Assembly (NCBI RefSeq): GCF_003063505.1
Contig: NZ_NERW01000003.1
Span: forward strand, 62,001-126,000
Direction: 5' to 3'
Length of the DNA stretch: 64,000 bases
Origin: Limnohabitans sp. T6-20
Lineage (GTDB): Bacteria; Pseudomonadota; Gammaproteobacteria; Burkholderiales; Burkholderiaceae_C
Position numbers and translations under genes: made by a program. A model generated the notes under the pieces. That model did not search any database. It was not told where the DNA came from and saw nothing but the letters and a program-made list of their open reading frames with translations. Positions 13,489 to 21,945 of the stretch are shown one piece after another; the first letter of the stretch is position 1; each line of letters begins with the position of its first letter.

Positions 13489-14430
13489 TCAGGAAATCAG
13501 ACGGGTGGCTTCGGTGATGCGCTGAACGGCTTCCAGCGCGCGACGACCAGCCTCCCCGCTCACCTTGGGTGGGCGCCGGTGACGAATGCTCTCGACGAAA
13601 TCGACGATCTCCGCAAACAAGGGGTCGGCTTCGCCAAAGGATTGTTCATGCCTTTCGATGGCTTGCTCGGGATCGGCCTTCGGGTCGGCCGCGCCACGGT
13701 ATGTGGTCAGCGTGCGGGCCTGAAAGTCCAGCGAGTGGCAGGCCTGATGCTGGAAGACACGCATTTTGCGTTCACTCTTGGCGCTCACGCGGCTGGCCGT
13801 CACGTTGGCCACGCAACCGTTCGCAAAACGAATTCGGGCGTTGGCAATGTCTATGTCAGATGTCAGCACCCGAGCGCCAGAGCAGTCCACACTTTCGAGT
13901 TCACTGTCCACCAAGGACAGGATCAAGTCGACATCGTGGATCATCAAGTCGAGCAAGACACTCACATCGGTGGCGCGTGGTTTGAACGGTGCCAGGCGTG
14001 AGCTGTCGATGAAACGGGGACCGGACAGCAAAGGCTCCAATGCCAGCGCTGCGGGATTGAATCGCTCCAGGTGGCCCACAGCCAACACACAGTGGTTTTC
14101 TTTGGCCAAACGGATCAACTCGTCGGCTTGCGCCAAAGTGGTGGTCATCGGTTTTTCAACCAGGACATGAACCCCTGCGCGCAAAAATTCGGCACACACA
14201 TCGTAATGACCTTGTGTAGGCACCACGATGCTGACCGCGTCCACCTTGCCCAGCAAAGCGCGGTAATCCGTCATGGCGGCACAACCCAAAGGACCAGCGA
14301 CAGCGTCTGCCTGCTCCTGGCGGCTGTCGACAACCGCCACCAGCTCACACTCTGGAATCTTGGCGTACTTTTGAGCATGAAATTTGCCCAGATAACCAAC
14401 GCCAATCACGGCGCAACGCAACAGGGCCAC
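13489..14430 (-). CDS. gnnA: Gfo/Idh/MocA-family oxidoreductase, probable GnnA (UDP-GlcNAc 3-dehydrogenase)
   Basis: A 313-residue NAD(P)-dependent sugar oxidoreductase. The N-terminal Rossmann motif is AVIGVGYLGKFHA (GxGxxG), then the EKP motif in HVLVEKPMTTTL (about residue 92) with the family lysine, and a catalytic-type histidine in LMIHDVDLI (near 165). It starts at GTG 14430; AAAGGAGG lies five bases upstream, a very strong site. GnnA oxidises the 3-OH of UDP-GlcNAc so that GnnB can aminate it. The gene lies between lpxA and the aminotransferase, with gaps of 52 and 26 bases on the same strand. The specific reaction is inferred from the neighbourhood. Confidence 0.8.
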   Translation of the reverse strand: MALLRCAVIGVGYLGKFHAQKYAKIPECELVAVVDSRQEQADAVAGPLGCAAMTDYRALLGKVDAVSIVVPTQGHYDVCAEFLRAGVHVLVEKPMTTTLAQADELIRLAKENHCVLAVGHLERFNPAALALEPLLSGPRFIDSSRLAPFKPRATDVSVLLDLMIHDVDLILSLVDSELESVDCSGARVLTSDIDIANARIRFANGCVANVTASRVSAKSERKMRVFQHQACHSLDFQARTLTTYRGAADPKADPEQAIERHEQSFGEADPLFAEIVDFVESIRHRRPPKVSGEAGRRALEAVQRITEATRLIS

Positions 14431-14453
14431 GGGGCCCTCCTTTCATGCACGGA

Positions 14454-14471
14454 CGCGGCAGAAATGCCGCG
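14454..14471 (-). other. Intercistronic hairpin between lpxA and gnnA
   Basis: A perfect seven-base stem (CGCGGCA paired with TGCCGCG) with a four-base loop lies in the 52-base gap. There is no T run, so it is more likely an mRNA stability or processing element than a terminator. Confidence 0.4.
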
Positions 14472-14482
14472 CCTTGAAACTG

Positions 14483-15298
14483 TCAATCGACCGAACGGCG
14501 TCGCGAACGAACAATGCCGACTTTGGGTGAAACATCTGCGAGAAAATCCAGCATCATGGCCACATCCGCTTGCACCTCGGGTTTGTCTTTGCCGATTTGC
14601 AAAATGCGGTCTTTTGCAGCGTCAAAGGTCAAATTTTCACGGTACAAAGCTTTGTGCATGGCGCGCACTGCGGCAATGCGTGCCGGAGAGTAACCGCGAC
14701 GGCGCAGGCCTTCCGCATTGACGGTCCGTGCAGCGGCAGGCTGCCCTTGGCAAGTCACATAGGGCGGCAAATCGGCAAACAGCAAAGTGCACATTGCAGT
14801 GAAACTGTGAGCCCCCAAACGCAGGAACTGACGCACCACGGTAAAACCACCCAGAATGACCCAGTCACCCACCACAACGTGACCCGCCAATTGGGAGTTG
14901 TTGGCAAAAATCGTGTGGCTGCCAATGTGGCAATCGTGCGCGAGGTGCACATAGGCCATGAACAGGTTGTCGTCACCCACTTGGGTCACACCGCCACCGT
15001 TCACCGTACCGGCGTTGAACGTGCAAAACTCACGAATGGTATTGCCGTCCCCAATCACCAGCCGCGTGGGTTGACCGGCATATTTTTTGTCTTGCGGCGC
15101 AGCCCCCAGCGAAGAGTAGCTGTGGATGTGGTTGTTTTGACCGATCGTGGTGTGCCCCTCGATCGTGCAGTGAGAGCCCACAGTGGAGCCAGCACCGATC
15201 GTCACATGAGGGCCAATGATGGTGTAAGGGCCAACGGTCACGGAGGCGTCCAGCTGAGCAGCCGGATCGACCAAAGCAGTGGAATGGATAGTGGCCAT
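14483..15298 (-). CDS. lpxA: Acyl-ACP--UDP-sugar acyltransferase LpxA
   Basis: LpxA transfers a 3-hydroxyacyl chain from ACP to position 3 of the UDP-sugar, the first lipid A step. The 271-residue protein is a left-handed beta-helix with hexapeptide repeats, then a helical C-terminus (GLRRRGYSPARIAAVRAMHK). The catalytic histidine is His121 in HLAHDC. Met169 (GAHSFTAMC) occupies the place of E. coli Gly173, the acyl ruler. Around residue 90 it reads IREFCTFNAGT, so Asn-Ala replaces the E. coli His99-Arg100. Arg156 replaces His160. GAGG overlapping the fabZ stop precedes the ATG. These changes fit a diamino substrate and a short C10 chain, by inference. Confidence 0.95.
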   Translation of the reverse strand: MATIHSTALVDPAAQLDASVTVGPYTIIGPHVTIGAGSTVGSHCTIEGHTTIGQNNHIHSYSSLGAAPQDKKYAGQPTRLVIGDGNTIREFCTFNAGTVNGGGVTQVGDDNLFMAYVHLAHDCHIGSHTIFANNSQLAGHVVVGDWVILGGFTVVRQFLRLGAHSFTAMCTLLFADLPPYVTCQGQPAAARTVNAEGLRRRGYSPARIAAVRAMHKALYRENLTFDAAKDRILQIGKDKPEVQADVAMMLDFLADVSPKVGIVRSRRRSVD

Positions 15299-15304
15299 AG
15301 GTCC

Positions 15305-15751
15305 TCAGGCAATTTTGCGCATGGTGCACATCAACTCGGCCTCACAGGCCAACTCGTCGCCCACTTTGGCTTGCGCCTTGAACTTGAAAATACCGGCCTT
15401 CATGCGGTCCAGCTGCACCTCAAGGGTCAACTGATCGCCGGGCTCCACGGGCCGTTTGAAACGGGCGCCATCGATACCGGCAAAGTAATAAACCGTGTTG
15501 TCATCAGGCGCTGTATCGAGCGTATCAAAGGTCAGCAATGCCGCGGCTTGCGCCAGGGCTTCGAGCATCAATACCCCCGGCATGACCGGACGGTGCGGGA
15601 AATGGCCAGTGAAAAAGGGCTCATTGATGGTCACATTTTTCAGGGCCTTGATGCGCACACCTTTTTCGATTTCCAGAACGCGATCCACCAGCAAAAACGG
15701 ATAGCGATGCGGCAACTGCTTGAGAATTTTATGAATGTCCATCATGGTCAT
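15305..15751 (-). CDS. fabZ: 3-hydroxyacyl-ACP dehydratase FabZ
   Basis: FabZ dehydrates beta-hydroxyacyl-ACP in fatty acid elongation and competes with LpxA and LpxD for hydroxyacyl-ACP. The 148-residue hot-dog protein has the active-site histidine in [13 protein letters not shown] (about residue 51) and the glutamate in MLEALAQAA about 14 residues later. The ATG at 15751 overlaps the lpxD stop (ATGA); nearby in-frame ATGs at 15745 and 15742 could also serve. The lpxD-fabZ-lpxA order is the standard proteobacterial one and couples acyl supply to lipid A synthesis. Confidence 0.97.
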   Translation of the reverse strand: MTMMDIHKILKQLPHRYPFLLVDRVLEIEKGVRIKALKNVTINEPFFTGHFPHRPVMPGVLMLEALAQAAALLTFDTLDTAPDDNTVYYFAGIDGARFKRPVEPGDQLTLEVQLDRMKAGIFKFKAQAKVGDELACEAELMCTMRKIA

Positions 15752-16734
15752 GTTTCCTTGTTATTTTGATTGTCCGCTTCGAGGGCTTTGATGCGATCAC
15801 GCAAGCGGGACAACTGTTTGAGGCTGGCGGCGTTCTTTTCCCAATTGGCATTGCTGTCCAAAGGGAACATACCTGTGTAGTTGCCCGGCTGCGAGATGGA
15901 GCGGGTGACCACCGAGGCCGCAGAAATGTGCACATGGTCAGCCAAGCTCAAGTGACCCAGCACCACCGCACCACCGCCCACCGTGCAATGCGCACCAATC
16001 CGGGCGCTGCCTGCCACACCAACACACCCCGCCATGGCGGTATGTTGCCCGACATGCACGTTGTGCCCGATCTGGATCAGGTTGTCGAGCTTGACGCCGT
16101 CTTCAATGACCGTGTCTTCCAATGCGCCACGGTCAATGCAGGTGTTGGCGCCAATCTCCACGTCATTGCCAATGCGCACCGCGCCCAATTGTTCGATTTT
16201 TTCCCATCGCCCTTGAACGGGAGCGAACCCAAAGCCATCGGCGCCGATCACCACACCTGAATGCAAAAGGCAACGTGCTCCGATCTTGCAATCTTCGCCA
16301 ATGGTCACGCGTGACTTGAGCACGGTTGCGGCACCGACTTCAGCGCCGCGCTCAACAACACACAAAGGGCCAATCACGGCATCGTCGGCTATCAGCGCAT
16401 CCGGGTCGATGACCGCACTGGGATGGATGCGAGGTCCCGCCGGTTTGTGGTGAGATCGCTTCCACAGTTGGGTCAAGCGGGCAAAGTACAAATAAGGATC
16501 GTCAGCGATGATGGCTGCGCTTCGCTGTGCAACCTGGCTCTCCAACGCGGGACTGACAATGACGCAACCGGCAAGACTGACCGCCAATTGGCTTTGGTAA
16601 CGCGCCTGACTGAGAAAGCTGATGTGACTGGACTGGGCAGACTGCAATGGGGCCAGCCCCGATATGGACATATCAGAGGGCCCCAAGAGGCGGCCGCCCA
16701 GTGCCTCAACGATAGCGCCAAGCGTCAGCGACAC
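15748..16734 (-). CDS. lpxD: UDP-3-O-(3-hydroxyacyl)glucosamine N-acyltransferase LpxD
   Basis: LpxD adds the second 3-hydroxyacyl chain at the 2-amino group after LpxC deacetylation. An N-terminal uridine-binding domain ([18 protein letters not shown]) is followed by a left-handed beta-helix with hexapeptide repeats; the catalytic histidine lies in [18 protein letters not shown]. The C-terminal helix is the normal ACP-binding extension. 328 residues is near the usual length. The start is GTG at 16734, 23 bases after the skp stop; the ribosome-binding site is weak. Confidence 0.96.
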   Translation of the reverse strand: MSLTLGAIVEALGGRLLGPSDMSISGLAPLQSAQSSHISFLSQARYQSQLAVSLAGCVIVSPALESQVAQRSAAIIADDPYLYFARLTQLWKRSHHKPAGPRIHPSAVIDPDALIADDAVIGPLCVVERGAEVGAATVLKSRVTIGEDCKIGARCLLHSGVVIGADGFGFAPVQGRWEKIEQLGAVRIGNDVEIGANTCIDRGALEDTVIEDGVKLDNLIQIGHNVHVGQHTAMAGCVGVAGSARIGAHCTVGGGAVVLGHLSLADHVHISAASVVTRSISQPGNYTGMFPLDSNANWEKNAASLKQLSRLRDRIKALEADNQNNKET

Positions 16735-16757
16735 AGTCTCAAACAGGCTTGCGCCTG

Positions 16758-17276
16758 TTATTTGCCAACCGAGGCGTTGAGTGCCTTGATGACTTTTTCG
16801 GTGATGTCGTGCTTGGGATTGAAGTAGGCCGCATCCTGCAAAATCAGGTCGTACTTCTCTGATTCAGCGACCTGCTTCACCGCACGGCCAGCCTTTTCAA
16901 AAAGCATCTGGTTCTCTTCATTTTTACGAGCCCCCAGATCCTCCTGAAATTCGCGCTGTCGACGCTTCAAATCACGATCTTGCTCGATCAACTGCTTTTG
17001 TTTGGTCACTCTTTGCGTTTCTGAAAGAGTCGGCGCATCGCGCTCAAATTTCTCAGCTGAGACTTTGAATGCATTGATCGCTTCATTCAACTCTTTTTCG
17101 CGCTTCAAAAATTCCGACTCCAGCTTGGCTTGGGCAGCTTTGGCCACATTGGAATCACGCAGGATGCGATCCGTGTTGACGATGCCGATTTTGAAATCCT
17201 GGGCCTGCGCCAAGCCTGAGAAAACCGATGCACCTGCCAACAGTGCGACGAGAAGGTTCTTGCGAATCGTTTTCAT
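16758..17276 (-). CDS. skp: Periplasmic chaperone Skp (OmpH family)
   Basis: Skp holds unfolded outer-membrane proteins in the periplasm and delivers them towards BamA. The 172-residue protein starts with a clear signal peptide, [20 protein letters not shown], ending in an AQA cleavage site. The mature part, beginning near [15 protein letters not shown], has a long charged coiled-coil segment (about residues 55-135). Its ATG overlaps the bamA stop (TAATG), which supports coupling with bamA, its functional partner. Confidence 0.95.
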   Translation of the reverse strand: MKTIRKNLLVALLAGASVFSGLAQAQDFKIGIVNTDRILRDSNVAKAAQAKLESEFLKREKELNEAINAFKVSAEKFERDAPTLSETQRVTKQKQLIEQDRDLKRRQREFQEDLGARKNEENQMLFEKAGRAVKQVAESEKYDLILQDAAYFNPKHDITEKVIKALNASVGK

Positions 17277-19594
17277 TAGAAGGAGGTTCCGATCTGGAAT
17301 TGAAGTTTCTGAATTTTATCGCCTGTCTGCTTGCGAATCGGCGTGGCGTATGAGAAGCGCAAGGGGCCCATGGGCGAAATCCAGCTCAGGCCGATACCAG
17401 CCGAAGCGCGAAGCTCGCCCAACGACAGTTTTTCGTTTTCACCATACGCTCTGCCCACATCGGTAAAACCATACAGACGCAGGGTTTTGTCATTACCGGC
17501 CCCAGGAAAGGGCATCATGAACTCAGTATTCAAAACAAGCTTCTTGGGGCCGCCCAAGTAAACCAGTGTTGAGTTTGAGGAGCTGGTGGCTCTAGCGGGT
17601 CCAAGAGTAGATTGCTCAAACCCCCTGACGCTGCCCAAACCACCCACATAAAAGTTCTTGAACAAAGGGAACTCTTGACCGCTCAATCCCTTACCCCATC
17701 CAATATCTGCATTGATTGCCAATGTGTATTTCTTACTGAGAGGGAAGTACTGTTGGAATTGGTAGTTACTTCGGAAATACCGGACATCACCTGCCAAGCT
17801 CAAGTCAGCGTTGACTCGCTGATAAATACCTTTGCTAGGGACCAATGCGCTGTCTCGTCCGTCACGGGCCCAGCCCAAAGTTAATGGCAAAGCTGTACTG
17901 GTACTGCCAAACTTGTCAGCATATTCCTTGTAGGGGTCTGGCAGCCCAGTTCCTGACTTGATGTGCGTCTGTTCAGCATTCGCACCGAGAAACACGGTGT
18001 CCGTCTCAGTCACAGGAACACCGAAACGTAGCCCCAAACCAGAATTGACCAAGCTGTAGGAATTGATGTCTCCGAGGTATGGGCGCGTTGTACGCTGGAA
18101 TACATCAATCGTTCTGGATATGCCGTTTTGCGTGAAGTAAGGGTCCGTGGTGCTCAGCACCAGGTTCCGGTTGTACTTGCTGGTGTTGACCTCAACGGCT
18201 AGGTAATTGCCTGAGCCAAAGGCATTTTCCTGACGGATGCCAAAGCTCAAGGTCACTTTTTCAGCAGAAGAGAAGCCTGCGCCCAAAGAAATGCTGCCGG
18301 TGGGCTTTTCCGCCACGGTGAACATCAAATCGACTTGATCAGGGGTCCCTGGTATCTCGATGGTTTCAACGTTGACTTCCGTGAAGAAGCCCAAACGGTC
18401 CACTCGATCACGGGACAAACGAATTTTGTCGCCGTCATACCAAGCCGCCTCGAACTGGCGAAACTCGCGGCGGATCACTTCGTCGCGCGTGCGGTTGTTG
18501 CCCGCAACCAGAATGCGGCGGACATACGCACGACGCGAAGGCTCTGCCTGCAGAACAAATTGGACGCGGTTGTTTTGTCGATCGATTTCGGGCTTGGCTT
18601 CGACTTTGGCAAACGCAAAACCGAACTTGCCAAAGTAGTCGGTGAATGCTTTGGTGGTTTCAGCCACCGTTTCGGCGTTGTAGGCTTTGCCGACACCGAT
18701 TTTGACCAAGGCCTTGAACTCGTCGTCTTTGTCAAGGTAATTGCCTTCCAGCTTGACACCAGAAACCACAAAGCGCTCACCTTCGGTCACATTGATGGTG
18801 ATCGCCATCTCTTGCTTGTCGGGTGACATGGCCACTTGGGTAGAGTCAATGCGGAATTCCAGGTAGCCTCGGGCCAAGTAGAAAGAACGCAAAGCCTCCA
18901 GGTCGGCATTGAGCTTGGTGCGTGCATAGCGGTCCGACTTCGTGTACCAGCTCATCCACCCGCCCGTATCCAGATTGAACTGGTCGCGCAAATCGGACTC
19001 GGAGAATGCCTTGTTGCCCACGATCTGGATTTGCTTGATCTTCGCAGGGCCACCTTCGGTGATGGTGAAGCTCAAATTCACGCGATTGCGATCGACCGGG
19101 GTGGCTGTGCTGACCACCTCTGCACCATACAAGCTGCGGCTAATGTACTGACGCTTGAGTTCTTGCTCGGCCTTGTCAGCCAGCGCTTTGTCATAAGGCC
19201 GACCTTCGGCCAGGCCCACCTCTTTCAAGGCCTTGACCAGAACATCCTTGTCAAACTCCTTGAGCCCGATGAATTCCACTGCAGCCACCGATGGACGCTC
19301 TTCCACCACCACCACCAGAACATCACCTTGGGTTTCGAGGCGCACGTCCTTGAACAAACCTAATGCAAACAAAGCCCGAATGGCTGCTGCGCCTTTTTCA
19401 TCCGAATATTGATCACCCACGCGCAATGGCAGGGAGGCAAAAACAGTACCGGACTCGATGCGTTGCAAACCCTCTACGCGGATATCGCGCACGGTGAATG
19501 GATCAACGGCCCAGGCTGGCATGCACGCCATCAAGGAGGCTGCCAAAGTCAATGCAGCAGGTTGAATGCGTGAACGAATGTCAAAAAAATTCAT
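17276..19594 (-). CDS. bamA: Outer membrane protein assembly factor BamA
   Basis: BamA is the Omp85 core of the machine inserting beta-barrels into the outer membrane. A signal peptide beginning MNFFDIRSRIQPAALTL ends near AWA, then five POTRA domains (first FTVRDIRVEGLQRIESGTVF) span to about residue 420. The C-terminal barrel includes the L6 motif VRGF and ends in phenylalanine (QIGTSF), as barrel proteins do. I chose the ATG at 19594 (772 residues), where the signal peptide starts; an ATG at 19630 is an alternative. The gene usually follows rseP, but here dxr lies directly upstream with only 220 bases between. Confidence 0.95.
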   Translation of the reverse strand: MNFFDIRSRIQPAALTLAASLMACMPAWAVDPFTVRDIRVEGLQRIESGTVFASLPLRVGDQYSDEKGAAAIRALFALGLFKDVRLETQGDVLVVVVEERPSVAAVEFIGLKEFDKDVLVKALKEVGLAEGRPYDKALADKAEQELKRQYISRSLYGAEVVSTATPVDRNRVNLSFTITEGGPAKIKQIQIVGNKAFSESDLRDQFNLDTGGWMSWYTKSDRYARTKLNADLEALRSFYLARGYLEFRIDSTQVAMSPDKQEMAITINVTEGERFVVSGVKLEGNYLDKDDEFKALVKIGVGKAYNAETVAETTKAFTDYFGKFGFAFAKVEAKPEIDRQNNRVQFVLQAEPSRRAYVRRILVAGNNRTRDEVIRREFRQFEAAWYDGDKIRLSRDRVDRLGFFTEVNVETIEIPGTPDQVDLMFTVAEKPTGSISLGAGFSSAEKVTLSFGIRQENAFGSGNYLAVEVNTSKYNRNLVLSTTDPYFTQNGISRTIDVFQRTTRPYLGDINSYSLVNSGLGLRFGVPVTETDTVFLGANAEQTHIKSGTGLPDPYKEYADKFGSTSTALPLTLGWARDGRDSALVPSKGIYQRVNADLSLAGDVRYFRSNYQFQQYFPLSKKYTLAINADIGWGKGLSGQEFPLFKNFYVGGLGSVRGFEQSTLGPARATSSSNSTLVYLGGPKKLVLNTEFMMPFPGAGNDKTLRLYGFTDVGRAYGENEKLSLGELRASAGIGLSWISPMGPLRFSYATPIRKQTGDKIQKLQFQIGTSF

Positions 19595-19814
19595 GGAGCA
19601 ACCATAGAGAGGTCTGGACGGCTTGCTCATTAAAAACACCCCATCCAGAACCCATTTTAAAAACCAACCGATGCGCCCCCAGCAGGGCCGCACCGTATTT
19701 TCGCCTGTCATCGCCGAAATACGGCGACCCAACAAAACAAGCCAAGATAATACACCTCAGGACAGGGTGTTCATTGCCCCCTCTACAGGCTTGGCATGGG
19801 CTGAAAGAGGGCCA
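19595..19814. other. dxr-bamA intergenic region lacking rseP
   Basis: These 220 bases occupy the place where rseP normally sits. No coding trace of a site-2 protease (no HExxH block) can be seen in any frame. On the minus strand a TATTAT near 19750 could be the -10 of a bamA promoter, but no good -35 is visible. The stretch also holds short AT-rich runs and an imperfect inverted repeat around CGCCGTATTTCGGCG. Confidence 0.5.
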
Positions 19815-21023
19815 TCAGCCCCACTTTGCGACGAGCTTGAGCGCCGCTTCACGGCTTTGGCGGTCAAGACTCAACAAATCATCCAGATTTTCAGGGCGCG
19901 CGCTGACTACTGCATCCAACGTGGCTTCATTCACATCATGGATCTGGTCAAACCGGATCTCACGGTTCAAAAATGCCGCCACCGCAATCTCATTGGCGGC
20001 ATTCAGCACAGCACAACTGCCGGGCGCACCCTTCAGGGTTGCCCAAGCGAGCTTCAAACCCGGAAACCGTGCAGGGTGGCCATGGTCATCCATGGACTCA
20101 AATGTCATGGCGGCCAAGGCGTGGAAGTCCAGAGCACCCGCCCCCGACGCCATGCGTTCCGGCCAGCTCAATCCGTAAGCGATCGGGACCCTCATGTCGG
20201 GTGTACCCAATTGAGCCACCACCGAATGGTCACGGTACTGCACCATGGAGTGGATCACGCTCTGGGGGTGAATCACCACTTCCAACTGGTCAGGCTCCAG
20301 TCCGAACAAATAACGCGCCTCAATCACTTCCAGGGCTTTGTTCATCATCGTGGCCGAATCCACAGAAATCTTGCGCCCCATCACCCAATTGGGATGCGCA
20401 CAAGCCTGCTCGGGCGTGACGTCCTTGAGGCTGATCGGGTCGCGACCTCGAAACGGTCCACCCGAGGCCGTCAAAATGATCTTGTGCACACGCCTTTGCC
20501 AAGTGGCGGGGTCTTCCGGCAGCGACTGGAAAATCGCGGAGTGCTCACTGTCTATCGGCAAGAGAACAGCCCCGCCCTCTCGCACCGCCGACAAAAACAC
20601 CTCGCCGCCCACCACCAGAGCTTCTTTGTTCGCCAACAAAAGTCGTTTGCCGGCACGTGCAGCCGCCAGGCAAGGCGACAATCCCGCTGCGCCCACGATC
20701 GCCGCCATGACCGCGTCCACTTCTGGTGCGCTGGCCACCTCGTCCAGAGCCGCCGCGCCCCAACGAACCGGGATGTTCAAGCCCTCGGACTTGAGCTTGT
20801 CTGCCAGCAGGCGGCCTGCGGCCTCTTGAACCATGACAACGATTGCGGGCTTGAACTGCACGCATTGGGCCAACATCAAATCAACCTGACTGGATGCGGT
20901 CAGGGCATGCACCTCAAACTGCGCGGGATGACGTGCCAAAACATCGAGCGTGCTTTGACCGATCGAGCCGGTTGAGCCCAGGATGGTGATGCGTTGTTTT
21001 GTTTGCATGAAATCGGCACCCAT
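19815..21023 (-). CDS. dxr: 1-deoxy-D-xylulose 5-phosphate reductoisomerase
   Basis: Dxr makes 2-C-methyl-D-erythritol 4-phosphate, the committed step of the MEP isoprenoid pathway. The NADPH-binding start is ITILGSTGSIGQSTLDV; LLANKEALVVGG near residue 135 and the metal site PIDSEHSAIFQSL are intact, as are LTASGGPFRG and the GRKISVDSATMMNKALEVIEA substrate region (cited in part). The ATG at 21023 is one base after the cdsA stop; an internal ATG at 21008 (MQTKQRITIL) is also possible. It is followed directly by bamA, without rseP. Confidence 0.97.
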   Translation of the reverse strand: MGADFMQTKQRITILGSTGSIGQSTLDVLARHPAQFEVHALTASSQVDLMLAQCVQFKPAIVVMVQEAAGRLLADKLKSEGLNIPVRWGAAALDEVASAPEVDAVMAAIVGAAGLSPCLAAARAGKRLLLANKEALVVGGEVFLSAVREGGAVLLPIDSEHSAIFQSLPEDPATWQRRVHKIILTASGGPFRGRDPISLKDVTPEQACAHPNWVMGRKISVDSATMMNKALEVIEARYLFGLEPDQLEVVIHPQSVIHSMVQYRDHSVVAQLGTPDMRVPIAYGLSWPERMASGAGALDFHALAAMTFESMDDHGHPARFPGLKLAWATLKGAPGSCAVLNAANEIAVAAFLNREIRFDQIHDVNEATLDAVVSARPENLDDLLSLDRQSREAALKLVAKWG

Positions 21024-21024
21024 T

Positions 21025-21873
21025 TCAAATCCAGAAGACCAGCATCATCGCCAAGGGCAAAGCAGGCAACAAGGCATCGACACGGTCCAACACCCCGCCG
21101 TGGCCTGGCAACAGACCTGAGCTGTCTTTCATGCCGGCACTGCGTTTGACCAGTGACTCCACCAAATCACCTACCACACTCATCGCGGACATGAACAACA
21201 AAGCGGGCAAAGCCACAAACCAACCTTTGGCAAACAGGAGCGAGTAAAGACTGAGGTCTGGCAAGGACCAGCGGCGGTCGAGCGCTGCCCAGATGACCGC
21301 CACCAGCAAAACGCCCAACATGCCGCCCAAAACGCCCTCCCAGCTTTTGCCAGGGCTGATGCTGGCGGCCAATTTGGTCTTGATCCAACGCCCGCCGAAA
21401 GCCCGGCCAAAGAAATAAGCAAAGACGTCTGCCGCCCAAACCAGCACAAGGACAGACAACAGGAAATTCACACCGCGCTGGTGCGCTTGCGCCATGGCCA
21501 GCCAAGCCAACGTCAAAAGCAGCAAACCCACGGCCCAACGCAAGCCTTGGGGCCAAAGAGCCCAACCGGCCACACCACGCTGGATCATCCAGGCCCCCAG
21601 CAACACCCACAGGGCACCCGCCATCAACCAAACCATGGGATGGGTGCGCTGCACCCAGCCAAATTGCGCTGCCGCGCCACATGCCAGCAAGCAAATGAAG
21701 GCACCTGACCACGCCAGCCAAGTGGGCATGCCATTCAAGCGGCCCCACTCCCAAGCACCTGCAGCAATCAAGATCACCGTCAAGCCCATGAATGGCCAGG
21801 GATTCGCGGCAAACAAAGCGGGCAATAGCAAGGCCAGCAAGACCAAGGCGGTGATGACTCTTTGTCTGAGCAT
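21025..21873 (-). CDS. cdsA: Phosphatidate cytidylyltransferase
   Basis: CdsA makes CDP-diacylglycerol from phosphatidate and CTP in the inner membrane. The 282-residue protein has about eight hydrophobic segments. It carries the family signature near the C-terminus: SVVGDLVESLVKRSAGMKD then LLPGHGGVLDRVD. The ATG at 21873 has GGAG five bases upstream. It follows frr with 72 bases between, where uppS would be expected. An intrinsic terminator ends only about a dozen bases before the start codon, so expression probably depends on read-through or on an internal promoter in frr. Confidence 0.95.
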   Translation of the reverse strand: MLRQRVITALVLLALLLPALFAANPWPFMGLTVILIAAGAWEWGRLNGMPTWLAWSGAFICLLACGAAAQFGWVQRTHPMVWLMAGALWVLLGAWMIQRGVAGWALWPQGLRWAVGLLLLTLAWLAMAQAHQRGVNFLLSVLVLVWAADVFAYFFGRAFGGRWIKTKLAASISPGKSWEGVLGGMLGVLLVAVIWAALDRRWSLPDLSLYSLLFAKGWFVALPALLFMSAMSVVGDLVESLVKRSAGMKDSSGLLPGHGGVLDRVDALLPALPLAMMLVFWI

Positions 21874-21884
21874 GGGGACTCCAG

Positions 21885-21908
21885 AAAAAAAGGCCGCCAA
21901 TGGCGGCC
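21885..21908 (-). terminator. Intrinsic terminator between frr and cdsA
   Basis: On the minus strand a perfect seven-base GC stem (GGCCGCC paired with GGCGGCC, three-base loop) is followed by seven Ts. It lies just after frr and about a dozen bases upstream of the cdsA ATG. Confidence 0.85.
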
Positions 21909-21945
21909 ATTCAGGCCGTGGACAGCCACGGCATGGGATTCAAAC

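Noticed and set aside
19815-21023. Overlooked rseP on the plus strand opposite dxr (open frame 19623-20975)
   Set aside because: The plus-strand frame lacks an HExxH motif or membrane segments and mirrors dxr.
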